The notes under the pieces: generated by a model
What the model was told of the DNA's origin: nothing
What the model saw: the letters and a program-made list of their open reading frames with translations, nothing else
Database searches by the model: none
Position numbers and translations under genes: made by a program
Assembly (NCBI GenBank): GCA_027946365.1
Contig: JAPEUQ010000006.1
Location: 1,922,001 to 1,986,000 of the forward strand
DNA: 64,000 bases
DNA from: Kalmusia sp. IMI 367209
Taxonomy: Eukaryota > Ascomycota > Dothideomycetes > Pleosporales > Didymosphaeriaceae
Direction: 5' to 3'
Shown: positions 10,357 through 22,574 of the stretch, piece after piece
Layout of the letters: each line of letters begins with the position of its first letter
Position numbering within the stretch: the first letter of the stretch is position 1

Positions 10357-12810
10357 CTACCCCTTCACTACCTCAGCAACTTCCTCAACCGGCGGACTAC
10401 TCGTCTCAGAATCCACACCCTTTCTCTTCTTCCCTGTCTTTCCCTGAATAATTGTCCACATCTGCGCCACGCCGCCATCGTACAGTGGGTAGATTATAGC
10501 AACGACCAACGTAAACCACAGCCAGATCAAACTGATAACAATCCACGCCTGAAATAAGCTCTTCGAGAAGGTCATTTTTGCCCCATACATAGGCAATGGC
10601 CAGAGCAGCACGTGTCCGAATATCGTGAACATGGCCCAACCGGCTGCCCACCGACTCATACGCTTCATATACAACACCCGCTCGGGTGTGAAGTAAGCAG
10701 CGCGTTCACGGTCTTCTTCTTCTCGCTTCCTTTCCACTTCGGCGGGATCGGCATCTGCTGCAACGTGCTCAGTCCTCACGCGTTTAATATTCGTTGCAAA
10801 GACGTTCCAGTCGAATTTCTCGGGCCATAGGAGGCTGATGATGACGGAGGTCGGCAGTGGAACGACCATGGCAGTAACGCAACCGAATAGACAGGGCATC
10901 GTTGCACCAGTAGAAGCGATTGTGATTTCACCGAAATACGCGTAAGCGGTACCGAGCCAGACAGAGAGGGCGGAGGCCATGCCGAGAATGGGTGAGACGG
11001 CGGCGGCGGTTTTGGTTTGGCGGGACCAGAGGAGGGAGAGAAGAGTGGGGATGCAGCCGGGGTTGGTGAAGTTACCGATCATGTAGACGAGCCAGGTCTA
11101 GCGGGGGAGTCAGTGGTAGGGCTCAATAGAATGACTTGGAGGTACATGCCATGTCCACTCCACCGCGGTGCCATGCGGTGGCGAGAGTCGAAATGAAGAG
11201 TGAAGTGAAGACGACGCCGATATGTGACCAGCGAATAAGGTCTTTGTCAGTTGCGTGCTTGTTGATGTACGTTCCGTAGATGTCGAAAGACAAGATTGAA
11301 CTGGTGGCTATCATTTGGGCCGATGCGATGGAAGTGCAAGACTTTCGCCGGGTCAGCAATAGATAATCTACAGGAGCTTGAGATGATGTTACCATGAAGA
11401 TGACCAAAAGAAGTGCTGCAGCGCCTCCCTTACCTGCCACTGTTTCCGCTACATACGGTAACACTAGCCCGGCGCTGACGTCTGCGTCGCTCATCGTCTG
11501 TCATTCAACGGATAAGTTACCGTACAATCAAGGATCGTATACTGACTTACGTTGGGGTACGTCGGCCATGCTGGCGTCTTCTCTAATGCTAAAGCAGCGA
11601 GTCCTGCGACAGTACCAAAAGCCCATGGAACTGAGAATGAGGCAACTCCACCTAGAATGTAGCCTGGAACGGCAGCTGCAACATCTGCGGAGAAGCCCTT
11701 TTGCCAGAACCCTGTGTCCATAATGACCGCACCGAAGTTGGATCTGGGAGTATTAGCTTGAGCGTTGAACATAAGAAATCTAGCAAGGATCACGCACACT
11801 ACATGCAAGATGCCAAAATATAGGCACTCATCGCTTCGCATAGTCAGGTATGAACCTTTGTAGTTGCCCTTGACGGGCTTTTCTATACCAGCTTGAACGA
11901 CCGCATCGTACAGGGCGCCAACTGAGCCGATCTCCTTGGCTACGATAATCTAGAAACTCCTTGTGAGTTACGCAGACTTCATCATAGTGATTGTTTTTCA
12001 TACCTTAATCGATAGCCACACCAAGATGATCATGATGATAGTGGTGTGCACGTAATCCGTCAGGAATGTAGCTTTCAAGCCGCCAAAATACGTATATATT
12101 GCGACACCTAGCGGAAGTAAATATGTACTAGCTGTAACATTCATGCCAGTCAAGGCCGTGATTGCTGTGCTCGCACCAAGTACCATCCCTAAAAAGAAGG
12201 AAAATCAGCTGAGGCCCATACGGACTTGAACTTGATATGGTAAGTATTACCAGGCTACACGTACCAGAAAACACCAAGGCGTTATTTACCAACGCGAGGA
12301 AGATCCAGAGAATATGAACTTTATTTCCGTATCTGACGCGCACAATTTCGAGCATGGTATGCGCGTTTGGGGCCTTTCGCTTGGCTTCAATAGAGAGAAA
12401 TGCCATAAGACAGATCATAGTAGAAGCGGATGCTCCCCACCATACACCAAGCGCAAGACCATATCGATATGTTAACAAAGAACCCGCAAGCAGGGCGGTA
12501 CTGTAGAGCCAGGAAGCGATGACGGCAGCAGATGTTAAGCCCGTTCCAACACTGCGGTTGGCGACCATGAAGCTAGGGATCATCAGTGATGGTGAAAGAC
12601 AGGGACCGACCAAAACTTACGTCTCTGTAGATTTATTATCTTCATTGAAGGCTCGTTTCAATGCATTCGTTACCCAAAGCATGCCTTTGTAGGTTAGCAT
12701 CAATGTAGATATAATGAAAGGGTAGACATACCCAGAGCAAAAGCCACACCGAGGCCGACGACGACTCCATAGCCAGCTCCTTGTGGCAGAGGAGCCTGGA
12801 CAGTGGACAT
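10357..12810 (-). CDS. Urea/solute:cation symporter, DUR3-like (SSF family)
   Basis: A plasma-membrane transporter of the sodium:solute symporter family, closest in type to fungal DUR3 urea (and polyamine) permeases. The start MSTVQAPLPQGAGYGVVVG is at 12810. The coding sequence is split by several short introns into about eight exons. Recognisable pieces in order: FMVANRSVGTGLTSAAVIAS (the SSF signature start), YRYGLALGVWWGASAS, KAPNAHTMLEIVRVRYG, TYFGGLKATFLTDYVHT, GFWQKGFSADVAAAVPGYI, a helix around LLLVIFMVTSS, and TNPGCIPTLLSLLWSRQTKT. A long cytoplasmic segment with FTPERVLYMKRMSRWAAG precedes the last helices. The overall order and roughly a dozen or more membrane segments fit the family. 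It is divergent from the monooxygenase at 13810, hinting at a shared uptake/catabolism role. The precise exon edge near 11350-11400 is unsure. Confidence 0.88.
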
Positions 12811-13809
12811 GTTGTAATTCTACGGAGCGAAAAAGTGCAACTTTCGAACGTAAGAGCCGGTTACTAAAGATACGAAGCTGAAATTTGCATTGATATAGAG
12901 AGATTTACATGAAGTTGCCGCAACTAAATCTCCGTGGCAATTGCAACTTTGAAGCCTGCAATGATGTGATCAAACTGGCAGTGCTCTAGGTGTCTTTGCC
13001 ATGATTCAGGAATACTCTGTTGAGTAAAAGCGACGAATCGATATCAGACTAGGGCCTCGTAGTATTAGAGCGGAGATAAGCTTATAAGTTAGAATAAGGC
13101 TTACGAAAGACATTTCGTCTTCAATGATTCGATAAGGGAGTGACTTCCCATGAATCTAGCCCCCCACTTTCAGCACTGAAGCTTGACAGGCATGCGATGC
13201 GTTCTGTCTGAAAAGAGAATGGCTCGAAAGGAAATCCTATGTCAGAGAGAGATTCAGCTTTGCGACTAGGGTAGATCTCTTGATTCGATTTGAAAGGACA
13301 AGTTCACAATGCTGTGGTAACAAACCCAAAGAACATCCTTTCAGTGATTCTCAGATTTGCACGAACCCCTCTACTGGCATTGTTCTAGTCTTGTTCCTAG
13401 TGGATGATTGATACATACAGCCATGTCTGAACTTCGGATGACATGTTCCGTAGTCTGATGTCGTGCTTGCGGGCCAAGATGAGGTGCCAAAATCATGGAA
13501 CACACCTCACTTTTAGGTGAACATCAAGACGGAGAACAGCGCTTAGAGGAACGCAGATGGGCATCGGGCTACGTGTTGCACATCCACTTCAAGTGCTTAT
13601 TAGCGGACTAGCACGTGGTCGCGCTTTGCGCGCGATATGGTATTGCTATGAGGTGCGCGCTTGTTAAATGACCTGCATGAGCGGATGGCTATGATAGCTA
13701 GGTCTGCAGGGTCCAAATACATAGCGCGTAGATTTAGTAGACTTGCTGGAGTCTTATATCCGGACGGTGACTGTTTGTGTGGTGATTTGAGAGACTTCTT
13801 TTTGCAACC
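12811..13809. promoter_or_regulatory. Divergent intergenic region between DUR3-like and FMN monooxygenase genes
   Basis: About 1 kb without a supported gene separates the two divergent start codons (12810 minus, 13810 plus), so it must carry both promoters. No specific factor site is claimed. Confidence 0.5.
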
Positions 13810-15326
13810 ATGGGCGACGCAAGCACAACCACGCCGCCGAAGAAATGGATCTTAAACGCGTTCACTATGAGCACGCCTGGTCACCTAGCCTCCGGTAGGA
13901 GTAGTATTGTTGTGCAGCTTTCAACCAGAGCTGACTGGTGTACGCAGGACTTTGGCGTCACCCGCGTAACCGTACGTCGCAATATATTGATATCGAATAC
14001 TGGACCGATCTCGCGAAAATATTAGAAGAAGGGAAATTCCACGGTCTGTTCATTGCTGATGTGCTGGGTCATTATGGTGTCTACAAAGGCGCCGGGAATA
14101 TCGATGCAGGCTTGCCTGGAGCTGCTCAATTCCCAATAACCGATCCATTCCTGCCGATCGCTGCCATGGCAGCGGTGACGAAGAAGCTGTCCTTTGGTGT
14201 TACGGCATCTACGACTTATGAGAATCCATTTCTACTTGCTAGAAGATTTGCGACGCTTGATCATTTGACTAAGGGACGCGTAGCCTGGAACGCAGTCACC
14301 AGTCACTTGGAAAGCGCAGCTAGAAATATCGGCCTCAAAACCCAAGTGCCACATGATGAGCGGTACCAGATGGCAGATGAGTATTTGACGGCGACATACA
14401 AGCTTTGGGAAGGTTCGTGGCGGGATGACGCGGTGGTTAAAGATGAGAAGCAGTACACTGTTCCGGGTCGTGTGCGATATGTAAATCATGAAGGGTAGGT
14501 ATGCTAGATATTAGCAGGAAAGGAGCTAATGGGGACCAGGAAATACTTTAAGACAGCAGGGCCGCTCACTACAGAACCGTCGATTCAACGGACGCCCTTT
14601 ATCTTCCAAGCTGGTACGAGTAGCGCAGGGAAAGCATTCGCTACCAAGCACGCCGAGTGCATGTTTCTGGCCGGTATGGACCCGCAAGCCGTGCGGAGGT
14701 CAGTCGAGGATATCAAGAAGCAAGCTGCTGAGAACGGTCGAGACCCTAGTCATGTCAAGACAATTGCAGGTATTTCTATCATCGTCGACGAAACCGACGA
14801 GAAAGCGCAAGCGAAGTACGAGGAGTATCTCTCGTACGTAGACCTTGAAGGCTCATTGACGCTATTCGGTGGGTGGACGGGAACCGATCTTTCTACTATT
14901 GGCGATGACGACGACCTGAAGTTCACCGGACCCGGAGCTATCCAGAGTCTGGTGTCTACATGGTCTGCGACGATCCCGGGTACTAACAACGTGAAATGGA
15001 CCAAAGCGCGGGTGGCCAGAGAGCTGGCCATTGGCGGCCCGCACGCGAAGGCAATTGGTTCCGCGAGCACTGTTGCCGACTTCCTGCAGAGATGGTTTGA
15101 CGAGTCTGGCATCGACGGCTTCAACATATCGTATGCGATCAACCCAGGGGATTTCGAGGATACCATCAAGTATCTATTGCCCGAATTGCGCGCGCGGGGT
15201 CTGTTCTGGGACGATTATGAAGCGGCGACAACTCGAGAGAACTACTACGGAGATGGCAAGGGACCAAGGCTGAGGGACGATCATCCGGGTTCCCAGTATA
15301 AGTGGGCTGCTGAGTGGGGAAGTTAG
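13810..15326 (+). CDS. FMN-dependent monooxygenase of the NtaA/SnaA/DszA type (luciferase-like)
   Basis: A flavin-reductase-dependent oxygenase of the bacterial-luciferase superfamily. Relatives attack N- or S-containing small molecules such as nitrilotriacetate, dibenzothiophene sulfone or dimethyl sulfide. Three exons (13810-13894, 13948-14494, 14540-15326) give 472 residues. Landmarks: MSTPGHLASGLWRHP at the N-terminus, YWTDLAKILEEGKFHGLFIA, SFGVTASTTYENPFLLARR, ATLDHLTKGRVAWNAVTS, and TPFIFQAGTSSAGKAFA. Near the C-terminus are GIDGFNISYAINPGDFED and LPELRARGLFW. All are classical for this subfamily and the length is normal. The FAD monooxygenase gene follows 400 bases downstream in the same orientation and a DUR3-like permease is divergent upstream. 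The substrate cannot be read from the sequence. Confidence 0.93.
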
Positions 15327-15730
15327 ATAGGCCAAAAGCGGATATTGTATAAGTCGTGAGTTGTTGTGCATATGCATACATCGTCGGACTATGGCCATGT
15401 GCAACGAACCGTTCCCCTCCGCTTTACGCCCGTAATAATGAAGAAGAAGCAGCGGATCCGTGGCCATCCGAAGCTGCTTTGTCCGCTCTGGAGGCGATTG
15501 CTAAAGTTTACGAGATAGAGGGCGGTGGAGGAGCGGAGGGGTTTGTCACAGCTGCTCAACCCCAAGCCAACGCTATCGCACCTTCCCCATGCCTTTCTTG
15601 GCAGCCTCGCTGCTCGCCCTCCCACGACGCCGCTGCTTACAAACTGCACGATGTCGCAATTCGCCCTGCTCGCCCGTATGTATGCTGCAAGCCTCCCGCT
15701 ACGGTGCCTGCACACACCCGCTTGCCCACT

Positions 15731-16937
15731 ATGACCTTCGACAAGCCCGTCCTTATCTCAGGCGGCGGCATCGCTGCACTCCTGTTAGCAGCCAGCCTGC
15801 GCCGCAACCAGATACCCTTCGTCGTCTTCGAGCGCGATGCGTCGCCCATCTTCCGTGCCCAGGGCTACCGGCTGCGGCTCTCCAACGAAGGCCTTGATGC
15901 TATCGAAAAGGCGCTTGGGCCAGAGAAGTTCCAGAAGTTCTGGGACACCTGCGGCAAGACAGGCGGTGCGGGCTTGGTGAACATCGACCCCTCTCACTGG
16001 CGAGACACTAGGATACGGCTTCGCAGGGACACCGGGGGCAGGTACAAAGGAGGTGTTGGCATCGCGGGACGGCAAGGTGGTAGGCATCAGCCGTGGCGAG
16101 ATGCGCAAGGTCTTTTTGGAAGGTATAGAAGACTCAATTCGCTGGGCACACCACGTCAAGGGCTATGAGGTGACCGCTGAAGGCGTGCGCGCCATTTTCG
16201 CGGATGGTTCAAAGTCAGAGGAAGGCTGTATGCTGGTCGGCGGCGAAGGCATTTACTCATACGTCGCAAAGCAGCTCTCGGGTGGCAAGCTCAAGGTCTA
16301 CGACCTGGGCTCTCGTGGAATCCACGGTCAAGCGCCGACAACAGCCTTCAAAGGTTTAGGGGAGGGTGTCTTCCGCTTAGTCGACGAGAAGACGCACCCT
16401 GGTGGAAAGATTTTCATGATCACCAACGTCCGATCAGAAGACATGGATGACCCCGACGTTATTTTTGGTTGGACAATGGGCGGCTCGCCTGGAGTCATCC
16501 AGGCTCCGAATGACAACTACACACTCGTCGGAAAGCCAGCCGCCGATATAGCGAAGACCCTCACCAAGGACTGGCATCCGCGGTTCAAGCCCCTTTTTGA
16601 CAACATGATTGAGTCAGAAGCGGCCTTTTGGAAAATCACTTGTTCTTCGCCCGACGGTGTGCCTGAATGGTCCAATGAACCCCGCGTCACCGTCATTGGA
16701 GACGCAGTCCATTCGATGACTCCAGCAGGTGGCATCGGCGCAAACACCGCTGTGCGAGATTCAGAGCTTCTGGGCAGATTGCTGGCTGAAGCGGGTGAGT
16801 TTAAGGAGGGCATTACCGAGGCCTACGAGAAAGAGATGAGGGTGTATGCAAGCGAGGCAGTGCAGACAAGCTTCAGGCAGTCAACAATATCGCTCGACAC
16901 GAAGATAGAGCTGAACAATGTCATAGAAGTTAGGTGA
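15731..16937 (+). CDS. FAD-dependent monooxygenase with a one-base frameshift
   Basis: A class A flavoprotein monooxygenase/salicylate-hydroxylase-like enzyme. The FAD-binding start is clear: PVLISGGGIAALLLAASLRR then FVVFERD. The second FAD motif, VTVIGDAVHSMTPAGGIGAN, and TAVRDSELLGRLLAEAG complete the fold. The frame opened at 15731 continues only to about 15990, and the rest is in another frame (TGETLGYGFAG... to the stop at 16935-16937). Reading the CCCC at 15988-15991 as three C joins NIDP directly to LTGETLGY and yields 401 residues, a normal size. The break is therefore either a sequencing/assembly indel or a very recent mutation. It lies directly behind the FMN monooxygenase and may act in the same pathway. 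Confidence 0.85.
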
Positions 16938-17238
16938 GCTTCTTGCGGCTCGCCATATACATAATAAATGTGACAACAAAAATCGATCAAGTGAAAAAAT
17001 AATCCATCCGATCCAAGGATACGGATCTCTCTGTATACCACTCTCTGTGTACACTATTCAAACTGTTTACCAGACCGCTGTTCATCCTTCTTACCAGATA
17101 CAAGCGTCTCAGAAAAATCGGACAAGAAAATATCAGTCGCGGGCCGTCCAGCGGTACACGGCTGCCGTACGTCAGCGATGTTGAGAAGGTCACAGCAAAT
17201 AAAGCGATGACTTGCCAATCATAACAATTTTACACCCA

Positions 17239-17659
17239 TTAACCCTCAATCTTCTGACACAGTACCCACGTCGGCTTCTGTTCTTCCAAGAACCGGCTCT
17301 CTTCCCATTTCGGACCTCGATGCATTATCACATCATCTTGCCCTTTGCAAGACTCCTCAGTACTGGATCACTCGTCAGCAGCACTCATGACGGTGCACCA
17401 CGCTTACTTACAGGAAGAAAGCGCATCCGCAGCCAGGTCGGTCAATGCGATAGATGATTGCCGGTTCATTGTTCCAGATGCGTTCACAGACACCATGCGT
17501 TTGCAAGCCTACTGCCCAAGCATCATCATCGTGCATGCGCATGTAGCCACACAAGGGGGCATTGTCGGGAGGGTTTCCGATCAATGATACATCCGAACCG
17601 TCGATCGGAGCTGCAAAGGCAGCACAGGCGGCGGCAGCGAGTAGAATGAGAACCCTCAT
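17239..17659 (-). CDS. Small secreted cysteine-rich protein, trio member 1
   Basis: A predicted secreted protein of 123 residues. I infer an extracellular, possibly effector-like role only from its type. Exons are 17659-17412 and 17362-17239; the intron is 49 bases in phase 2. The N-terminus MRVLILLAAAACAAFAAP is a textbook signal peptide with an Ala-rich cleavage site. The mature part has six Cys in the order LCGY, GVCE, GCGC (two), ESCK, LCQK. The intron falls just after the CGCAFF motif. Two neighbours at 19124 and 20162 have the same motif, intron phase and Cys order with otherwise very different sequence. I chose the inner Met because the signal peptide begins there. Exon 2 is supported by its clean frame and by conserved Cys placement. 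Confidence 0.72.
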
Positions 17660-19123
17660 TGCGAAAAGGGTTGAGCGAATTATGTGTGTTGAGTAAGGAA
17701 GCTTCTGCAAGATTTTGTATCTCTAGCAGGGTATAATTTCGGGACGTTGGTCGAAAGGTGTTGAGAGCAAGTTCAGATAGCGAGAGTATCGTGAGGTCTC
17801 TAAATACCTTTCCATCTACCCTCTACATTCGCCTCCTTAGCCCCCTTCGCAGGTGGATACGCCCTCACCGACACTCCTGACAAAGCTGCATCGTACGCAG
17901 GTTTCTCTTTTATGGCAGTTTCCTCAAATGGTCGGCTGTGTATGGTTGCCCGCCCCTTCTGGAAACTCTTCGTGGAACAGGCGTGCAACAATCGATCAGA
18001 GCTATCGATAGTCTCCGTGGTACGAAAGCACCTTCACTGGTACTCCTTGGACTACGTAGACACCGCTTGAGTTAGTATCGATGGTGCCTGGAATGTGGAA
18101 CCGGGCGCATCGACGTGTCCTAAGCCATGAGGTCGATGCAGCTTCCCGGTTTGCGTATATTGATGCTCACCGCCGGATTGGGAGCAGCCATTCACTTACC
18201 TCCTTCCAGTTCTTACCTGGTCGCTGGTATAGAATCGATCGAAGATGGTTGGTTTGTCTTAACGCATATTGCTTTGTCCTTCGAAGCCCTCTATTAAGTC
18301 GGTGCGGTTGTTGCCCTATTCACACAAGAATGGCGCCACTGTCATGCAATGCTTCTGCGGAGATCGCTTGTTATACGAGGAGGAGACCGAGGCTGCAACG
18401 GCACCGACGTACGTACATTTCCTCCGATGTATTCTCGACCAAGTCCGAGAACACTATTGGATAAGCTTCCAGAGTTGGCGGAGAACTGCAGTCTACGACA
18501 TAGCACCAAGCGCTACGATAAGTTCACATTTTTGACGGAACAGCACGCGCCCAGAATATGGTCTAACCTTAGATTTCAAGCTCTGGCTGCTACCTCCTTG
18601 GCTCCCGGTATTACTGAGAAAATCAGGAGGAAGAGCGAGGATCAGTAGATGTGCCGAGGAGTGGCGATTTGGATGGTCGTGAGCTAAGCCGAATGCGAGG
18701 GCTATAAGAACTTGCGTGGGTCACGATTAGCTCATACAAAGCAATCTTATTGTATGTTATACTTCATCTAGCTCGAGACTCATAGGAGCGCCAGATACCT
18801 AGTACGCTATATTGTCACCTAATAATTATACTTGAGATTTTCCATCCCCACAAGCAACCTAGCCATGGAGTTCATTCATCCGCATTCTTTAGAGAAATCT
18901 GATTTATTATGAATGCATACCGGCTTTTCTTGAATAACATATCACCTAGAAAACGTGGTGTTCACGATTCAACACTAAAATCTACAATTACAACTCTAGT
19001 CGCTTCACTCGAAATTCAGAGGCCCAGTAGGATAGCCCTGCTCGAACCACATATCATATAACTATAAAAGCTTCATGTTCCAGAACCACCATAAATAACC
19101 CTAAGACGAAACATATCTCACTG
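17660..19123. other. Intergenic, no supported gene
   Basis: Short overlapping frames between 18081 and 18650 on the plus strand have no signal peptide, domain or clean splice structure. The 18.7-19.1 kb part is AT-rich. Confidence 0.45.
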
Positions 19124-19566
19124 TCACTCCCTTTCTACCCTCTGAGCGTTTACGCACGAGTAAACCCTCGGCTGGCCACCAATGAACACGACTGTCCTAT
19201 TTTGAACTGGCCAAACTTGCACCGCCGGATTGTTCACATCACAGTCATGTTTTGTGCTATTAATGATATGAGCTATATAGAATCCCATGATAGTAGATAG
19301 AATGCTACAACGCACCTATAAAACGCGCAACCGCATCGCGCAGGATATGCATCGTAGAACGTGATCGGGCCAACTTCTGTGCAGTTGTTGCAAGAACTGA
19401 TATTTCGGCTGGCGAGCGTGCTTCCATTGGCTATTGTTACGAGGCCGCATGGTTGGTCTGCAGCGTGGCAGGTCGTTTGGTTGACGGTCCATTTGTAGTC
19501 GATTTGTGGGAGGGATAGGGTAGGAGAGAGATTGGCCAGGAAAAGAACTTTTGTATATAAGGACAT
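19124..19566 (-). CDS. Small secreted cysteine-rich protein, trio member 2
   Basis: Exons 19566-19316 and 19256-19124 give 127 residues; the intron is 59 bases in phase 2. The N-terminus MSLYTKVLFLANLSPTLSLP is a plausible, somewhat weak signal peptide. The mature part carries eight Cys: TTCH, PCGL, SSCNNC, RCGC, HDCD and YSCV. That is the six of the trio framework plus an extra pair. The intron follows CGCAFY, in the same place and phase as in the genes at 17239 and 20162. Several N-x-S/T sites suggest glycosylation. Function unknown; all three genes lie in the same orientation within 3.4 kb, which argues for tandem duplication followed by rapid divergence. Confidence 0.7.
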
Positions 19567-20161
19567 TTCAGAATTAAGAATCTGAGATACAGGATCCGCC
19601 GATAGGAGTGCTCTTGAGCGTTTGAGATAGGGTTGATCTAAGAGATGGAGGTGGAGAGTGCTGGTCCTATGCTATTGTATAATATTGTATTCATAGTATG
19701 CTCTGAGTCATTATCCCAGGAAGCGTGCACAACGTGTGCGTAATATCGTCAATACGCCAGGAAAGCAAAGGGCGACTGGTTCCTAATGTGCCGAAGATGA
19801 GGGGAACGAGCAGCGATTGCAACGGGCCAGCTGAATCAACGCTATAGATAAAGGTCGGCATGTTGCTTGACGGGACCTGAGAGCCTGACTCGATTGGTCT
19901 AAAGCTGCGGCGTCCGTGTTCGTATCGCGGATAACAAGCCGGCGAGGAGAGGTGGTCAGTCTTGCAGCATTATCTGCGAGTTGATTCGAAGGAAACTTGA
20001 GTATCCTAGCCAAGCTGTCGTATGCGCACCCTCCTACAGCCATCGTCAGTCCAAAGCTCGCACCCAACAGAGACCGCTGTTGCTCGTGTTCCCACACGAG
20101 CAGCCCAACATGCACGTACCATCCATGATCGCAAAGCTTAAATTACTCCTCAGTCCTTCCC

Positions 20162-20578
20162 TCAATCCTTCCTCAGCTCGTCTTTTCCGTCATCCACCGT
20201 GATGCACTTATAGTACCTCGAGACGTCCGCCACCTCGTCCGGCAATACGCCATAGTCAGCTGATAAGTACCACGTAGTCTTCTTGCAATCTACGTCTCTG
20301 CCGATCGTCAACTAACTGGCATATTGATCTCCGTTATATGGCAAGACTTACCTGTAGAAAGTACATTCGCACCCGAACTCGCGATACAGGTTCTTCACTG
20401 GCGCCGCATCCCCGAGCACGCGACACTGGCTTTGCCGAAAGTAGGTGTATTGTGACGAGTTTTTGAGGTCGCCGCGGTTTGCAAAGCCGCAGTACCCGTT
20501 AGAGCCGAGCGCTTCCGTGGGCGTAGCCGCCGTGAAGATGCTGAGAAGCACGGCGGCGAGGAAGGACAAGAGAAGCAT
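20162..20578 (-). CDS. Small secreted cysteine-rich protein, trio member 3
   Basis: Exons 20578-20352 and 20297-20162 give 120 residues; the intron is 54 bases in phase 2. The signal peptide is MLLLSFLAAVLLSIFTAATP. Six Cys: GYCGF, SQCR, GCEC (two), VDCK and YKCI. The intron falls after CECTFY, as in the two sister genes. The acceptor (GGCAG before AGACGTAGATTGC) was chosen because it restores a frame containing the fifth and sixth Cys and a normal stop. Two other AG sites nearby give a shorter, Cys-poor tail. Charged C-terminus DDGKDELRKD. Probable secreted protein of unknown function. Confidence 0.68.
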
Positions 20579-22574
20579 CGTGATGTATACTCCAGGCCAG
20601 GTTCAGTAAAGGTTGAAAGAGTTGAAGTCGTTGCGTGGACCCTTTGTAGCTAAGGTTCTTGCTGGGCTTCACTATCGCGGGTGGGTGGTACTTCGGGTTC
20701 CGGTACCATGCTTCGTCGTAGATGCGCGCGGCCGATGGGGACCTGTAATGGGAAGCGCAATTGCAATACTCAGATGACTTCTTCAGACAACCTCTTCGAT
20801 GACCATCATCACATAAATGCGAGGCGAGGAGATAAACACATAATCGGCTGCAAGTGAAAAAGTCGTTGACTTCGAGATAGGTTGTCATAGCGTCGTGCGA
20901 TGACGCGGCCTCCCCGCGTCCTTTCCGTGCATGAAATGAAAGCCGCAGATCTGAGCAGGGTATCATGTTACAGACCCCAAACTTGTAGGTATTCAAGTTA
21001 GGAGTATGAATTGATTGGCTGCTCGATATACTGCAAGTTGGTAAGCATTGAGTGCTTGGCACGAACATGAGCAGAGGTAGGTAGGTAGTATAATAGTGTC
21101 ATGACAGCAACACAACGCTTGCAAGGTCTTAATGTATTGCGGCAGAGCGATATTATTAAGTCCTAATACTCTAAATACAATAGCTGCTTTTACTTATCGA
21201 TGCTGCTGTCAGGTAGAATCCACAATGGCACTTTGCTTTGGTAGGTCACGTGAGCATCGAAACGTGAGGGTAATTTAATAAGATCGTCGATGTATCCATC
21301 GGTACTTAGACTAATATGGAAAATGTATTACATTGTGAGATCATGTAAATGGCCCCATTCAAGACTTACAAATCACTATATAAACTAAACATCTCCCATG
21401 ACCATAATAGTACTACTTTACCGGTTACTGACATCAAAATTATTTACTTTTTACAGAAGAAATAAGCTTTTAGCTATATCAGACATACCGCATATCAAGA
21501 CTTGCAACCAAAGAAAATAAGTAATTGATGTCCGGCCATCACAACAGGATACTTGCATGCCACCAAATCGAGCCTCAGCCAGTATTTCCCACAATATCAT
21601 TGTGCCGCATATTAAGAAAGCTTCACCTTAGCACCGGTACAAAGTACCAGTTCATCTTCCTGGTCCTGGATAGTAAATCTCGGGCGAAAATTTTGTTTGA
21701 AGGCTAGAACGGGGCGAAGCACAGACCCAAGATAGCACCGTGTGATACTGTGCAGAACCAAATAACTCGCGATGGTGGTGACCAAATGCAGTGCCACTGG
21801 AGGGCAATAATGAGGTGATTATAGCGTCCACGGTCCGCAATAACGTAGAACCAAGCGTCTCCCAAAAAGGAATAAGGTCTCCAAAGGGATCTGTCAGATG
21901 TGTCTGTAAACGAGCGCCAACATTCCAAGAGCAGAAATATCTCGTACTGCTCGCACTAATGTACGCTGTTTTCTGAATAAACGACGTGCTGCATCCCCTG
22001 AGCGTGCTCTATGTTCTTACCATGTTACTTATAGACCAATAGACGAAGGTATCATATATACTATCTTGTACTCGCACTCTCCCCACACATTTCGGTATGA
22101 GTCGCCGGCCCCGAAAATCAAAGATAAGATAATTCCCCAAAACAGGCCTCATCTGTCAATGAACAGTCCATGAACGTGCAGTGATACAGAATGATTGCTT
22201 GGGAAGGTGTGGCTCAGAGCTGCCTCCGCGGGTGCAAAGTAAGTCAAAAAGAGCTTCATGTTTGAAGGCATGAACGGGCTATTATTGCGGTCGAGCTTGG
22301 TAGGTAGCACGTGTGACATCAATTGAGGGCATCAACCGCGTTAGTGCGCTCCCATCTCAGTGCCCAATCTCTCACCTTTACCTCTGCGATCAGAGCTGGC
22401 GTAGTGCAACCAACAGTGCGTTATTACCCCTCTCTCACTTCTTCCTAATTTTGTATAAGTACGGTCTACTTGCGATCTGGATCTTCTCTCTTAATTACTG
22501 CCCGCATAAAACCGGCTTTAACATACCGAGCCTCGAGTCTCATATCTAAGAGTTTGACTTCTACCTCATCCCAT
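20579..22574. other. 2 kb intergenic stretch, AT-rich, no supported gene
   Basis: No reading frame here shows domain, signal peptide or splice evidence. Short simple repeats such as TAGGTAGGTAG near 21076 occur. It separates the secreted trio from the KP4-like gene. Confidence 0.5.

Noticed and set aside
15356..15730. Upstream extension of the FAD monooxygenase frame
   Set aside because: Frame is open but sequence is low-quality coding; the FAD-binding motif begins right after the Met at 15731.
18081..18650. Cluster of plus-strand frames near the secreted trio, one with CFCGD
   Set aside because: I tested it as a further trio member; no signal peptide, no intron at the expected place and Cys order does not fit.
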